From positions 87,667 through 151,666 of the forward strand of contig VFKM01000012.1 of assembly GCA_009885545.1 (NCBI GenBank): a stretch of 64,000 nt of DNA. Direction: 5' to 3'. Source of the stretch: Flavobacteriales bacterium. Its GTDB lineage: Bacteria; Bacteroidota; Bacteroidia; Flavobacteriales_D; Crocinitomicaceae. The first letter of the stretch is position 1, and every line of letters begins with the position of its first letter. A program made the position numbers and the translations under genes. The notes under the pieces were generated by a model. The model was not told the DNA's origin, ran no database searches, and was given only the letters and a program-made list of their open reading frames with translations. Shown here piece by piece: positions 29,502 to 39,411 of this stretch.

Positions 29502-29751
29502 CTATTCTGTAGTTGGTTCACTACGTTCATAGCCAGCAACCTTTTTTAAAGAATATACTTTATCTTCTAACATAAGTCGAAATATTCCAAAATAGTAACC
29601 TCCTTCGCCATTGTATGTTTTTGATAACTCCTTTGCCTCTTTTTTGGCCTCCTTAAGAGTAGAATAGGATTCTTCACCAAATCCATTAATGAGAAATTGA
29701 CAATCGGATCTATACGGAAGAACAAACCATGCATTAAAGTTTTTTTTATAT
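29502..29751 (-). CDS. Open frame without an ATG/GTG/TTG start
   Basis: ..NFNAWFVLPYRSDCQFLINGFGEESYSTLKEAKKEAKELSKTYNGEGGYYFGIFRLMLEDKVYSLKKVAGYERSEPTTE*. Confidence 0.35.
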
Positions 29752-29754
29752 ATG

Positions 29755-30012
29755 TTATCCTATCACAGAGAAGAAAGAAAAAAATAGATTATTGTTTTCA
29801 CGATAAATTCCACCATATGAGATCATGATTCTTCGTTTACAATAATATAAAATAGCTTTTTCTTCGATGATTCCCAAATAAATTAGTAAATCATCAGACT
29901 CACATTCTTCTATGGTAAATCCATTTACTGGATATGCAGTATAATACCTTGACGAATGTTGGGTGACATGCTTTAGTAAAGTTCCTGGTTCTAAATTAAA
30001 AATTTCTTTCAT
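29755..30012 (-). CDS. Small GDL-family protein
   Basis: LEPGTLLKHVTQHSSRY. Confidence 0.55.
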   Translation of the reverse strand: MKEIFNLEPGTLLKHVTQHSSRYYTAYPVNGFTIEECESDDLLIYLGIIEEKAILYYCKRRIMISYGGIYRENNNLFFSFFSVIG

Positions 30013-30042
30013 AATTCAATATTAGTCTAATTGGTACTAACT

Positions 30043-30291
30043 TTATGAAACTATCTCGAACCACTCAAAAAGTTCTGCATCTATTGCTTTATTAGCTTTA
30101 ACAAACCAAACAAGAGTATGTTGTAGACTACAAGAATACAAGTGAATAAATCTGTGATCTTGGTATGTAATAATATTTGTTAAAATAAATAAACTACCAA
30201 TATCATAGGTATGCTCTTTACTGCCACCTTCAATACCATATAACCAATTTGCTTTCTTACATCTTATCAGTGATCCAATTGTAAAATTCAT
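30043..30291 (-). CDS. Small GDL-family protein
   Basis: FTIGSLIRCKKANW..FEIVS. Confidence 0.6.
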   Translation of the reverse strand: MNFTIGSLIRCKKANWLYGIEGGSKEHTYDIGSLFILTNIITYQDHRFIHLYSCSLQHTLVWFVKANKAIDAELFEWFEIVS

Positions 30292-30566
30292 TAAGATACA
30301 ACCTCAAAATATAATGAAAGAGCTTCATCTATCTCGTCTTCATTAAAAGACCATCGATTACAGTATTGGAATTGACAAGAGAATAAATCAACACATACAA
30401 CCCCTTCCCTACAAGGATCTTTCTCAATATTTTTTACCAAAAACAAGCTACCAATATTGTATTTGTCTGCAACTATTGATCTATAATAAGAATGTTGTTT
30501 TATACATTTTATTAAATTACCAATTTTAAATTTAGATTTTATCATGAAACTAATTTGAACATGCAA
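30291..30566 (-). CDS. Small GDL-family protein
   Basis: FKIGNLIKCIKQHSYY..FEVVS. Confidence 0.6.
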   Translation of the reverse strand: MHVQISFMIKSKFKIGNLIKCIKQHSYYRSIVADKYNIGSLFLVKNIEKDPCREGVVCVDLFSCQFQYCNRWSFNEDEIDEALSLYFEVVS

Positions 30567-30826
30567 ACAATGTGTTCAAGTAAATACCACCGGAAAATCT
30601 GGCTTGTTTTACAATGCAACAATAAATGATATGAAACAAAAGTTGAAGGATCGATTGATTTGCCAAGATATAATGATAAATCATTCGGGATAATACGTAT
30701 ACACATTTTTGGATACAAATCCGTATCCAAAAATGCAAAGACTTCCTCGGTGTGCTCCAACAAATCACCGACAGATACCTCAGATATTTTCATTAAAAGT
30801 TTCCACTTTAACAATGAATAATTCAT
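30542..30826 (-). CDS. Small GDL-family protein
   Basis: VSVGDLLEHTEEV..FKLVS. Confidence 0.6.
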   Translation of the reverse strand: MNYSLLKWKLLMKISEVSVGDLLEHTEEVFAFLDTDLYPKMCIRIIPNDLSLYLGKSIDPSTFVSYHLLLHCKTSQIFRWYLLEHIVCMFKLVS

Positions 30827-30992
30827 TAAAATCTATTACAGTTTGTTCTTTGCAACAAAACACATAGAAACTTTTAGTCTTTACTTTACTTTTTCCAATA
30901 ACAATACCAAAACCTGAGAGAAGGTCGTCCCATAGTCTCCTCCCATAGTCATTCAACTTCACCAAATCTCCTATTTGAATTTTACTTTTCAT
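30780..30992 (-). CDS. Small GDL-family protein
   Basis: IQIGDLVKLNDYGRRL..GIVIGK. Confidence 0.65.
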   Translation of the reverse strand: MKSKIQIGDLVKLNDYGRRLWDDLLSGFGIVIGKSKVKTKSFYVFCCKEQTVIDFNELFIVKVETFNENI

Positions 30993-31183
30993 AACCTACT
31001 CAACAATGTTAGTTCTGAATGAATAAAAAAATGCTCAATCCCCATACACCAAACAAGATAATAGATGCCATGTGCGCTTGGATGTTTTAGTATAACACCA
31101 AGCACATTTGCAGAGTGAAGAGGGGGAATTGTGCATCTTACCAAATCTCCAACTCGAAAATCAACAGAAAGCTCATCATCCAT
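30989..31183 (-). CDS. Small GDL-family protein
   Basis: FRVGDLVRCTIPPL..GVILKH. Confidence 0.65.
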   Translation of the reverse strand: MDDELSVDFRVGDLVRCTIPPLHSANVLGVILKHPSAHGIYYLVWCMGIEHFFIHSELTLLSRL

Positions 31184-31598
31184 TTATGTTTTTTCCATAA
31201 ACAATTTTGTCCTCACAATGAACAAAATTGCATTCATCAATTTTTTCTTCTGGTGATAATATCAAATGAAACCAAGGATTCAAATAAGGATGATAAGAAA
31301 TCTTCAAAACATAATCTGGTGGCTTTTGTTGGTTAAAAGCTATCAATGTTCCAACAACAAATGCATGAACATTCTTCTTTTTTTCTTGCAGAACTCTTTG
31401 TCTTCCAGCTTTTTGTACAACAAAATGAACATTTTCAAGTCGAATAGAATATACATAACCAACAACTTTTGTTTTGTATATAACAGACCAACACTGTTTA
31501 TGAAGGTTCCAATAGACTTTTACCTTTTTACCAATAAATGAATCAATCATTTTTTGCTTTTTTGTTTGTGTTATATCGAATTTTTGGTTTGAGTCCAA
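31176..31598 (-). CDS. Conserved phage hypothetical protein
   Basis: KVKVYWNLHKQCWSVIYKTKVVGYVYSI..AGRQRVLQEKKKNVHAFVVGTL. Confidence 0.55.
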   Translation of the reverse strand: MDSNQKFDITQTKKQKMIDSFIGKKVKVYWNLHKQCWSVIYKTKVVGYVYSIRLENVHFVVQKAGRQRVLQEKKKNVHAFVVGTLIAFNQQKPPDYVLKISYHPYLNPWFHLILSPEEKIDECNFVHCEDKIVYGKNING

Positions 31599-31914
31599 TT
31601 TGTTTCATTAGACCCTTCCAAGTTCTACCATGTTTTCTATCACTCTTCCAAGAATTTGGAAAACAATCTGCAAGATACCAGTCAACCACATGACAAACCT
31701 CATGAAATATAATTTCCTTCTGCTGCCCCAGTTTAATATTTTTAAATCGTTTAACTGATACTGTTATGTATCCAATTCCATTGCGACAAGAGGCAGATGC
31801 AAGATGTTTTTTTAATTGCTTTGATAATGTTAAAATAACAGGAATATCTTTTATCAAAACAAACTTGTTTAAACAATCATGAATATATTTTTTTAATTGA
31901 ATGCGATCAATCAC
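31543..31914 (-). CDS. SprT-like zinc metalloprotease
   Basis: IIFHEVCHVVD (HExxH) and KHGRTWKGLMKQIGLKP. Confidence 0.75.
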   Translation of the reverse strand: MIDRIQLKKYIHDCLNKFVLIKDIPVILTLSKQLKKHLASASCRNGIGYITVSVKRFKNIKLGQQKEIIFHEVCHVVDWYLADCFPNSWKSDRKHGRTWKGLMKQIGLKPKIRYNTNKKAKND

Positions 31915-31954
31915 AATATGAGTATATCGAATTTTGATACGAATATCAACAGAA

Positions 31955-32590
31955 TTATTTGTGAGATTTTTTAATTGAATTTAAAGATTCAAGAACAGCA
32001 GTTTTAATTGATCTTTGAATGGATTCATTAACAAGTGTTCCAGATGGACCAGTCATACCTTGAGGAGGAGAAGATACCATCGTTTGATTAGATTGGTTTT
32101 GTTGTTGAACATTCTGTTGAGGTGGTTGTTGTCTTGTCATTTGATCTAAGACTGGCATTACTTGTTGGTTTATTAAATTATGAGGTTTGTTTAAAAAATC
32201 AGCTATTTGCTTATATTGAGGACCAAGTTTAGCAGCCTGAGAGCTCGCTAATTTAGCTGCATTTGTAAATCCTGCCACGATTGTATCAGAAATTGTTTTA
32301 TTGATTTTTTGTTGTGCAGCTAATTTTGCTTTGGCTTCAGAATTTTGGTATGCTTTTGTTGCTGCATCCTTCGCTTGTCCATAGGCACCAGAGACTTTAT
32401 TTTGTACTGTAGCAGAGGCATTACCAATAGCTTTTCCAGCAGCCCCCATTAAACCAGATGCCATGCCCTTCAATCCAGCAAGAAGCTCATTTAGTTGCTC
32501 TTGATCAATTTCTCCACGCTCATAAAGATTGCGGACCTCTTTGGTTGTCTCAAGTAAAATTAAAGATTTAAGTCGTTGGTTTGAAGCCAT
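31955..32590 (-). CDS. Ala/Gly-rich helical protein, possibly virion-associated
   Basis: GMASGLMGAAGKAIGNASATVQNKVSGAYGQAKDAATKAY. Confidence 0.45.
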   Translation of the reverse strand: MASNQRLKSLILLETTKEVRNLYERGEIDQEQLNELLAGLKGMASGLMGAAGKAIGNASATVQNKVSGAYGQAKDAATKAYQNSEAKAKLAAQQKINKTISDTIVAGFTNAAKLASSQAAKLGPQYKQIADFLNKPHNLINQQVMPVLDQMTRQQPPQQNVQQQNQSNQTMVSSPPQGMTGPSGTLVNESIQRSIKTAVLESLNSIKKSHK

Positions 32591-32600
32591 AGCAATTCCC

Positions 32601-33167
32601 TTATGATCTTCTAATCTGTTTGCGAACTGATTCCCTTACCATTGAACGAATAGATTCTCTTAATTTATTTTCTCTCAGACCACCACGTCCACCAGCAGGA
32701 CTAAAGATCCCACGTCCACCAGTACTAGGATTTCTACCAGACGGCATCTCCATCTGTGGATCAGTAACAGCCTTGGCGCTCTTAGATGCATCCATTCTAC
32801 TGACAGCATCTGCTGCTTTTCCAATATCATGAAGTACATTTCTTAATCCAGCGGATACCTCTGGAGATAACTCCATCCCACTTTCCTCAAGTTCAGTATG
32901 AAGGGCTGCCACTCTCTTTTCCATTGAAGATAGTTCCACTTCCGCTTTCTTCAGTAATCCAGTTCTTCCAGATTGTTCCCTGGACGCTCCAAAAGCCTTG
33001 GAGGCTGCTCCAACTCCAGCTTTAATAGCATCAAATAAACCTTCATTGATTACTCTGCTAAATAATTCTTCCAACTCTTGTCTTGATGGTTCATAACCAG
33101 ATTCTCTAATATGTGTTACTAATGCTTCTTTGATTAAAGAAGTTAATTCTGAACTTTTGATCTTCAT
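32601..33167 (-). CDS. Helical protein, possibly virion-associated
   Basis: 188 aa; C-terminal LRESIRSMVRESVRKQIRRS. Confidence 0.45.
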   Translation of the reverse strand: MKIKSSELTSLIKEALVTHIRESGYEPSRQELEELFSRVINEGLFDAIKAGVGAASKAFGASREQSGRTGLLKKAEVELSSMEKRVAALHTELEESGMELSPEVSAGLRNVLHDIGKAADAVSRMDASKSAKAVTDPQMEMPSGRNPSTGGRGIFSPAGGRGGLRENKLRESIRSMVRESVRKQIRRS

Positions 33168-33241
33168 TTCTTGATGCTTTCCTTGTTGGAGTTAAATAGC
33201 ATCAAAAACTAATTTAACCAAAACAGATTCTAGCGATATCT

Positions 33242-33580
33242 TTAGTTGTTTTTTAAATCTGGTACTTGAACAAATGATTCTTTAAGATTCAACAAATTTT
33301 TAATTTTAGTACAATCATCTGCTTTAAGAAGAATTTCATCAAAATGCCCATATTTTGATTTATAACCAAAGATATATTTCAATCCTTCCCATAACCTTCC
33401 AAAAAATGATTTATGATCATAGAGATAAACATGAAAACAAAAATCTCCAAATTCTTGATCATAATCAAATACAACGAAATGCTCTTGTGAAGAGCATTCA
33501 CATCTAACATACAAAGTTTCAGTTTGTGGTTTTTTTCTAGACATATAATAAAATTGTTTTATCCTTTGGAAGAGCACCAT
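33242..33580 (-). CDS. Hypothetical protein
   Basis: 112 aa ORF. Confidence 0.45.
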   Translation of the reverse strand: MVLFQRIKQFYYMSRKKPQTETLYVRCECSSQEHFVVFDYDQEFGDFCFHVYLYDHKSFFGRLWEGLKYIFGYKSKYGHFDEILLKADDCTKIKNLLNLKESFVQVPDLKNN

Positions 33581-33833
33581 ATGTTTGCAACAGACAAATC
33601 AATGTAGGGACTCCATCACATGAACAATCTTTTGTATCATTGATCCAATCTTCATCTGTTCCAACAGTTTCACTATTCGGATCAAAATTGCTAACTTCTC
33701 TTAAATGGTAACCTCCAGCATACTCATGCTGCATAAAAGTTGCAATCGTAGTTTTATAATCATGTGTAAAATGTTTTTGACATAAGGTTTCAAACTCTTC
33801 TATTGTTAGAGTAATTGCATCAATGTTTATCAA
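33537..33833 (-). CDS. Hypothetical protein
   Basis: 98 aa ORF. Confidence 0.45.
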   Translation of the reverse strand: MINIDAITLTIEEFETLCQKHFTHDYKTTIATFMQHEYAGGYHLREVSNFDPNSETVGTDEDWINDTKDCSCDGVPTLICLLQTYGALPKDKTILLYV

Positions 33834-33840
33834 ATATTCC

Positions 33841-34089
33841 TTATTCGACTTGTTTTGTAAGAGTATTTAAATAATGTGTTTCACTAATAGATGTTTCAAG
33901 AATCCCATATTTTGTGATTATTTTAGCAATACCAGCATAACCTCTTGAATTACATGCTATACAACTTATACAAATGATGAAGTCACCTGTAACAAACTCA
34001 AACGTTTTTTTACTATAGTTGAAATGGAATTGAAAATCTTCTTTACATAACAAAAGATTCATCCCGCTAAATTTATCAATTATATTCAT
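33841..34089 (-). CDS. Hypothetical protein, weak GDL-family resemblance
   Basis: FEFVTGDFIICISCIACNSRG. Confidence 0.4.
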   Translation of the reverse strand: MNIIDKFSGMNLLLCKEDFQFHFNYSKKTFEFVTGDFIICISCIACNSRGYAGIAKIITKYGILETSISETHYLNTLTKQVE

Positions 34090-34200
34090 ATTTTATTGTA
34101 GTTATGCAAAAATTATGTTATTAAATCCAAGTAAAGATACTCGAAATCTTGCCTCTTAGATTATGATTCTAGAGTCCAACCTTTGGCTACTTGGAAATTA

Positions 34201-34422
34201 TTATGATATTTTTTTAATAATATATATTGTATTGCTTATGAAAACAATGTTTAGTCTTTTTGGGTCTAGCGCCTTTATAAGTCCATTATTATAAACAGAA
34301 TTAATAACAATTAAATATCGTAAGTCTTTTTTACAAGAATTATAATATGATTCATTCCAGAATGTACGCAAGGATACTTCAATTAAATCACCAACTTTCA
34401 TGAAGATACAATGCAGATACAA
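34201..34422 (-). CDS. Small GDL-family protein
   Basis: MKVGDLIEVSLRTFW..IKKIS. Confidence 0.65.
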   Translation of the reverse strand: MYLHCIFMKVGDLIEVSLRTFWNESYYNSCKKDLRYLIVINSVYNNGLIKALDPKRLNIVFISNTIYIIKKIS

Positions 34423-34928
34423 TCAAAAATATTCGAGCGTCTTGTTTTCAGTTTGCTTCCAGAAGAATCCTCTATTGTAAATTCAAAATCAGGTTTACCA
34501 TTATCTAGTTTCTTACCAGAATCAATAATAGCAATAATAGTTCCAAAAAATGATAAATCAAGTTCATACTTTTCTTGCATTCCAGCTAAAGAAACTATTC
34601 TTGCAACTGGTTTGATAAACCTTACATCAACTACACTTCCAACTTCAACTGATACTCTTGACATATCACCTCCTAATTTTCTTATTCTGTGCCCACGCTC
34701 TGTAACCCCAAAAATACCTTGTGGAAATAAAAAGGTATGTAGTCTTAAATTTTCTGGATTTAACAGAAAAAATTCCGATTCAATATAAATACCAATCGCT
34801 TCTTTTGGAGTATTGTTATAAAGTTTGTTATTCATATCATACCATGCATAATGCTTTTTTATACCCCAGTATATTGGATAGCTTGAAACCAGATATAATT
34901 CTCCAACAATAAAACTTAGGTCGTCCAA
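34398..34928 (-). CDS. Two-domain GDL-family protein
   Basis: FIVGELYLVSSYPIYWG.. and VEVGSVVDVRFIKPVARIV. Confidence 0.5.
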   Translation of the reverse strand: MDDLSFIVGELYLVSSYPIYWGIKKHYAWYDMNNKLYNNTPKEAIGIYIESEFFLLNPENLRLHTFLFPQGIFGVTERGHRIRKLGGDMSRVSVEVGSVVDVRFIKPVARIVSLAGMQEKYELDLSFFGTIIAIIDSGKKLDNGKPDFEFTIEDSSGSKLKTRRSNIFDCICIVSS

Positions 34929-35424
34929 ATTATTACCTTTAAATCATCTTAGAATGCCCTTTAAATCAATTTAATTTACTTCATTGAAGTCTGACATCAA
35001 AAATAATTCGCATTCATTTAATTGTCACAGAATGAATAGCATAACTCTGATTGATTAACAACTAATTTAGAATCCCTTGTGAAAATTGAATTCACTCTTT
35101 TTGGCTCGTAACCAAATGTGCGCTCCATCACACTCAAGGGACTTGATAAGCAACTATTTTTGAGAGTCGTTGCTCAATTTATCTCTACACACTTGTCTGC
35201 TCCACATCTCGATCCCAAACTTAGAACTACTGTCTTCCACTTTATCTTTTCTTTTCAATTGTTATTTATCTAATATAAAATTTTTATAACGTTTTGATCA
35301 TTATCTTATGGTCGAACAGAAATACCTTATTAGGGTAGCCATGATTGTTGCAAAAGAGTTGCCGGGTTCACGGCAGCAAATAAGCATGGTTCAGGAATAT
35401 TAAACTTTTGCTATTCCTTAATTC

Positions 35425-35928
35425 TTATTGTTCAGGAACAATCTTTGTATTACCTTCAGCTATTAGTGCTTTGATCTTAGAAATTCTAAGATCATTTTCT
35501 TCTACCATCAAAGGTAATTTTTTTAGTTCCTTATCATCATACAAGGAAGCTGGTATATATGAATTAGTTGAATCAACATAAGCTCTTTCCCTTGAAAGAT
35601 TCTCCCCTGATACAACTAAGTTTTGCATCAAAGATCCTGTGCGATCAAGCATCCCGCGCATTTTAATGCAGTATGCTAAACTTACCTTTCCGCCATTAAA
35701 ATTCAACATAGTTAAAGTATTGAATTTTTCTTGGGTTGTTTCAAAAGAAACAAGTTTATTTAACAGAAAATCCCTTTTCATTAAAAGTTCTGGTAAAGAT
35801 TCAATCTCATGTGTTGAAACAGAATCTCTTGGAACCCTGGTTGTTGGACTTCTAGATAAGAGCCTTTCATTCTCTTTGATTGACTTTTTAATTGCTTCAA
35901 TATTTTCTTTTAATTCAAATCCATTCAT
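35425..35928 (-). CDS. Hypothetical protein
   Basis: 167 aa helical ORF. Confidence 0.5.
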   Translation of the reverse strand: MNGFELKENIEAIKKSIKENERLLSRSPTTRVPRDSVSTHEIESLPELLMKRDFLLNKLVSFETTQEKFNTLTMLNFNGGKVSLAYCIKMRGMLDRTGSLMQNLVVSGENLSRERAYVDSTNSYIPASLYDDKELKKLPLMVEENDLRISKIKALIAEGNTKIVPEQ

Positions 35929-35989
35929 ATTAATTCCTTAAATTTCTTATACCTGTATATTAAACCTTATGACTTATGAAACCAATTCA

Positions 35990-36172
35990 TTATTCCCAAC
36001 GGCTGAGAAGCGCCATTTCAGTGTTATAAAAATAGAAACATTCGCCGTCAGAAATTAGTTGAACACCACATCCATGATTATGTTTGTAGCATTCTACAAC
36101 AATTCCTATGCAAAGACGAAGATTAATTCCAACAACACAACATACTAAATCTCCAAGTTTAAAAGGCTTCAT
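35990..36172 (-). CDS. Small GDL-family protein
   Basis: FKLGDLVCCVVGINLRLCIGIVVE. Confidence 0.65.
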   Translation of the reverse strand: MKPFKLGDLVCCVVGINLRLCIGIVVECYKHNHGCGVQLISDGECFYFYNTEMALLSRWE

Positions 36173-36514
36173 TTATTCTCTGGCAAATTGTTCATTTATA
36201 CGTTTTTCAAGTTCTGCGTTCCATCCTGGTTGTTTATATTCATTTATCATACACCAAGTTATTTCTCTTACTTCTGTATCAGATTCTCCAATACCATATT
36301 CTGGCATCAAAGAATTTAAAGAATTGAATAAGTTCATAGCATCCTCAACAGAACATCCTTTATCGATCAAAACATAAGATCTTATAAGAATATGATCCAA
36401 ATGCTTTGTTGCCTCTTTATATTTCTTTGTTTTATTTTGACTTAGGAGACTCCAATCCTCTGGAAGTTGATATGTTTTTCCTTTTACTATTTTTATTCTA
36501 TTATTTCTTTTCAT
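36173..36514 (-). CDS. Hypothetical protein
   Basis: Likely starts MKRNNRIKIVKGKTYQ just inside the RF2 stop region. Confidence 0.45.
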   Translation of the reverse strand: MKRNNRIKIVKGKTYQLPEDWSLLSQNKTKKYKEATKHLDHILIRSYVLIDKGCSVEDAMNLFNSLNSLMPEYGIGESDTEVREITWCMINEYKQPGWNAELEKRINEQFARE

Positions 36515-37626
36515 ATTTGCTATGAATTGTATTCCGTTCAACAGAATGTAGCAACCATTTTTCAAGAAACTCATTTAGATTGCCATTCAATACTGAATCT
36601 ATATCATACTCCATATGATTAGTTCTTACATCCTTCACATAAGATGTTGGATTAAAAGAATAAGTTCTTATATGCCTACCGAAAGAAATATTTTCCTTAT
36701 TTGAATTAAAAGATTTATCAAATTCTTCAGATTGCTCCTTCTCAGCCTTTTCTTCTAATGCTTGTTTTAATTTTTCTTTCGCAATACGAAAATTTTCATT
36801 TTGAGACCGTTCGGTTCTTGAATTAATTACAATTCCAGTTTCCTTATGAATAAGCCTTGAGGCACTCGAAACCTTATTTACGTTTTGGCCTCCCTTACCA
36901 CCAGATCTACATGCTTGTCTTATATAATCATTTTTGTTAATTTCAATATCAATTGAATTATCTATTTCTGGCTTCACATGAACAGATGCAAACGAAGTTT
37001 CTCTTTTGCCTTGAGAAGAATATGGAGATACCCTTTTGATTCTATGAACTCCCGATTCACCTCGCAAAAATCCAAATACATTTTTTCCTGATATTATAAA
37101 AGAAACATTCTTAATGCCAGCAACATTTCCTTGAAGTTGATTTAAAAGTTTAAATTTGAATCCTTGTTTATCAGCCCATTTACTATACATTCTTAAGAGC
37201 ATCTGGACAAAATCCTGAGATTCAGTCCCGCCAGCCCCAGCATTAATTTCAATCAATGCATTTCTATTAGATTCTTCTCCGTTTAAACAAGACTCCAATT
37301 CAAGATCTTTTAGTTGTTGTGCAATTTTGGTACTAGTCACCATCAATTCATTAAAATAAAAACAATCATCAACCTCAGATAAACATTCAATCAATTCTAA
37401 AGAATCAATTATATTAGTTTCTAATTTTTCAAATGATTCAATACAAGTTTTTAATGTTTCTAATTCTTTCAAAAGAGAAACATTAAGGTATTCTTCTTGT
37501 ACCTGCGTCTCTAATTCCTCTAAACGTATTTTCTTCTTAGAGATGTCAAAGACACTCCAAAAGCGAAGTTAGTTTATTTTGTGACCTAACGAAATCTTGC
37601 TTAATTATATTTTTTGTTTGTTCCAT
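36501..37626 (-). CDS. prfB: Peptide chain release factor 2, expressed via +1 programmed frameshift
   Basis: GAGGTESQDF, GVHRIKRVSPYSSQGKRETSF, RSGGKGGQNVNK; zero-frame MEQTKNIIKQDFVRSQNKLTSLLECL* then +1 DISKKKIRLEELETQ. Confidence 0.92.
37545..37560 (-). promoter_or_regulatory. RF2-type +1 frameshift site
   Basis: Minus strand TTGGAG TGT CTT TGA C: SD-like GGAG, CTT slip codon, in-frame TGA, then C. Confidence 0.92.
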
Positions 37627-38120
37627 TTTAATGCCTCATCATATTCTTTACTATCAGTTAAGAAACATTTTGTTTGATTATGATTCATTGCCCAAACCCA
37701 TTCGCCACCAATATCACCTCCGGGCTTAATACCATATCTTAATATAGCTTGAAGCATCTGATCTTCTCTAATATCAAAAATTGAATTATCTTCAGTGTTA
37801 GCAACCTTATAAGCTCTGCCACCTTGTCCTCTTATATCAATATCCAAAAGAATCAGACTCTTCATTGGAAGATTTAAACGAATAGTGGGAGCTATTATAT
37901 TGGTAGTTGTACACCGTACAAAATAACCTCCTCCATTTTGATATTTTTGGAAACTCCATTCTACATTAGCCCAGCTACAAGCTGACATTCGCTGATTAAC
38001 AGATGAAGGATTAAAATAAAAACTATCCAGATAAGGTTCTTTTCTATTAGGATATAATGGTTGTTGAACGTATCCAATATTTGATAAAGTTTTAATCATT
38101 TTTATTCTGGATCCCTCCAA
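37605..38120 (-). CDS. Hypothetical protein
   Basis: 171 aa ORF overlapping the prfB start. Confidence 0.55.
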   Translation of the reverse strand: MEGSRIKMIKTLSNIGYVQQPLYPNRKEPYLDSFYFNPSSVNQRMSACSWANVEWSFQKYQNGGGYFVRCTTTNIIAPTIRLNLPMKSLILLDIDIRGQGGRAYKVANTEDNSIFDIREDQMLQAILRYGIKPGGDIGGEWVWAMNHNQTKCFLTDSKEYDEALKWNKQKI

Positions 38121-39121
38121 AAACTCGGAAATCTTGGGACTAAATCTTTACTTAACTCTTGATATTTCACAGTAATCTTAGAACCAATCTTTGGTGGGTT
38201 CTTTCTTTCTTGGTCACTAAAACCAGTTCCAACATTAAACTCAACTCCATTATCCATTATAACATCCAAGGAACCCATTACTCCCTTGTGCTTTCCTTTT
38301 CCTTTTTGATATCCAATAACAGTAACTTCACAATCAAGAAAAGATTTAACTTTTAAAAGTGTGTGCGATCTACCTGACTCATATAAACTATTTGGATCAC
38401 GAAGCATGATTCCTTCATAACCGTACTTCTCTGCTAATTCAAGATGCCAAGCAACCATATCTTTATATGTTTTTTTAGAAGGAACTGCAATAATATCTTG
38501 ATCCAAAAGATCAATTTGATTTTTACCTCTTTCACTAAATGGAAACATAGCTTTTAAATCATCCATGCGCCCCATAAAGGACTTTGGATTATTTGGCATA
38601 TCAAATACCATAAATTTAATTTGCTGCCACTCCTGGTCAGCTGGAGTGCCTTTACGGACTATAGAAACAGTCTCTTGGAATCTTCCATTCCCAGCAAACA
38701 ATTCACCATCTAAAACAATCCCTTTTGGCATTAGATCTTTAAACCATTGTGGAGCATAGTATTCGTTTCCCAATCTAGACCAAAATTTGGTTCCATCCCA
38801 CCAAGCTCTAACGCCGTCTAATTTGTAAGCAACAAACCAACCAGATACATCAATTTCTTCATTCCACACATGAGCAAGTAAGCAAGGAGGAACATTCTTT
38901 AATACTATTTTTGGTTGTTTCATAATGGCAGGATTCATGCCACCAAATCCATTTGAAACATTTGCTTTAATATGTTTACAGGTTCTTTGATCAATTGGTA
39001 AAGATTGTAGTCTCCAAGCCACACAATCACAGCTAACAATACCTCCAATCATTTTAATTTCATAAGGTTTTTTCGCTGAGCCTTGAATAAAAATAGATTC
39101 ACCTTCGTTTAAATGTTTCAT
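38102..39121 (-). CDS. ATP-dependent DNA ligase with N-terminal SWIM zinc finger
   Basis: CDCVAWRLQSLPIDQRTCKHI; YKLDGVRAWW, DGELF, EGIMLRDPNS. Confidence 0.85.
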   Translation of the reverse strand: MKHLNEGESIFIQGSAKKPYEIKMIGGIVSCDCVAWRLQSLPIDQRTCKHIKANVSNGFGGMNPAIMKQPKIVLKNVPPCLLAHVWNEEIDVSGWFVAYKLDGVRAWWDGTKFWSRLGNEYYAPQWFKDLMPKGIVLDGELFAGNGRFQETVSIVRKGTPADQEWQQIKFMVFDMPNNPKSFMGRMDDLKAMFPFSERGKNQIDLLDQDIIAVPSKKTYKDMVAWHLELAEKYGYEGIMLRDPNSLYESGRSHTLLKVKSFLDCEVTVIGYQKGKGKHKGVMGSLDVIMDNGVEFNVGTGFSDQERKNPPKIGSKITVKYQELSKDLVPRFPSFWRDPE

Positions 39122-39164
39122 GTTTTGGAGACACTATATCAAAGATACCAATTACTTACAAGAC

Positions 39165-39407
39165 TTAACTGATTTTACTATAGTCTGACGCAAATATTTC
39201 TTCACTGTATAAAACTATTTTCCCAAAGCCAAATCTTGATAAAATTTCAATAACCATTCCATGCATCGAACAAACAATAAACCAATCTCCATCATATAAA
39301 TATTTTATTTCATATTCATACGAAATTGACTTCTCTGGTCCACGATAAATGATTAAATCTCCAATACCAAAACCCAAGTTATTAATTGCGTCCATAGTGA
39401 GACACAT
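39165..39407 (-). CDS. Small GDL-family protein
   Basis: FGIGDLIIYRG..SDYSKIS. Confidence 0.6.
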   Translation of the reverse strand: MCLTMDAINNLGFGIGDLIIYRGPEKSISYEYEIKYLYDGDWFIVCSMHGMVIEILSRFGFGKIVLYSEEIFASDYSKIS

Positions 39408-39411
39408 AAAA

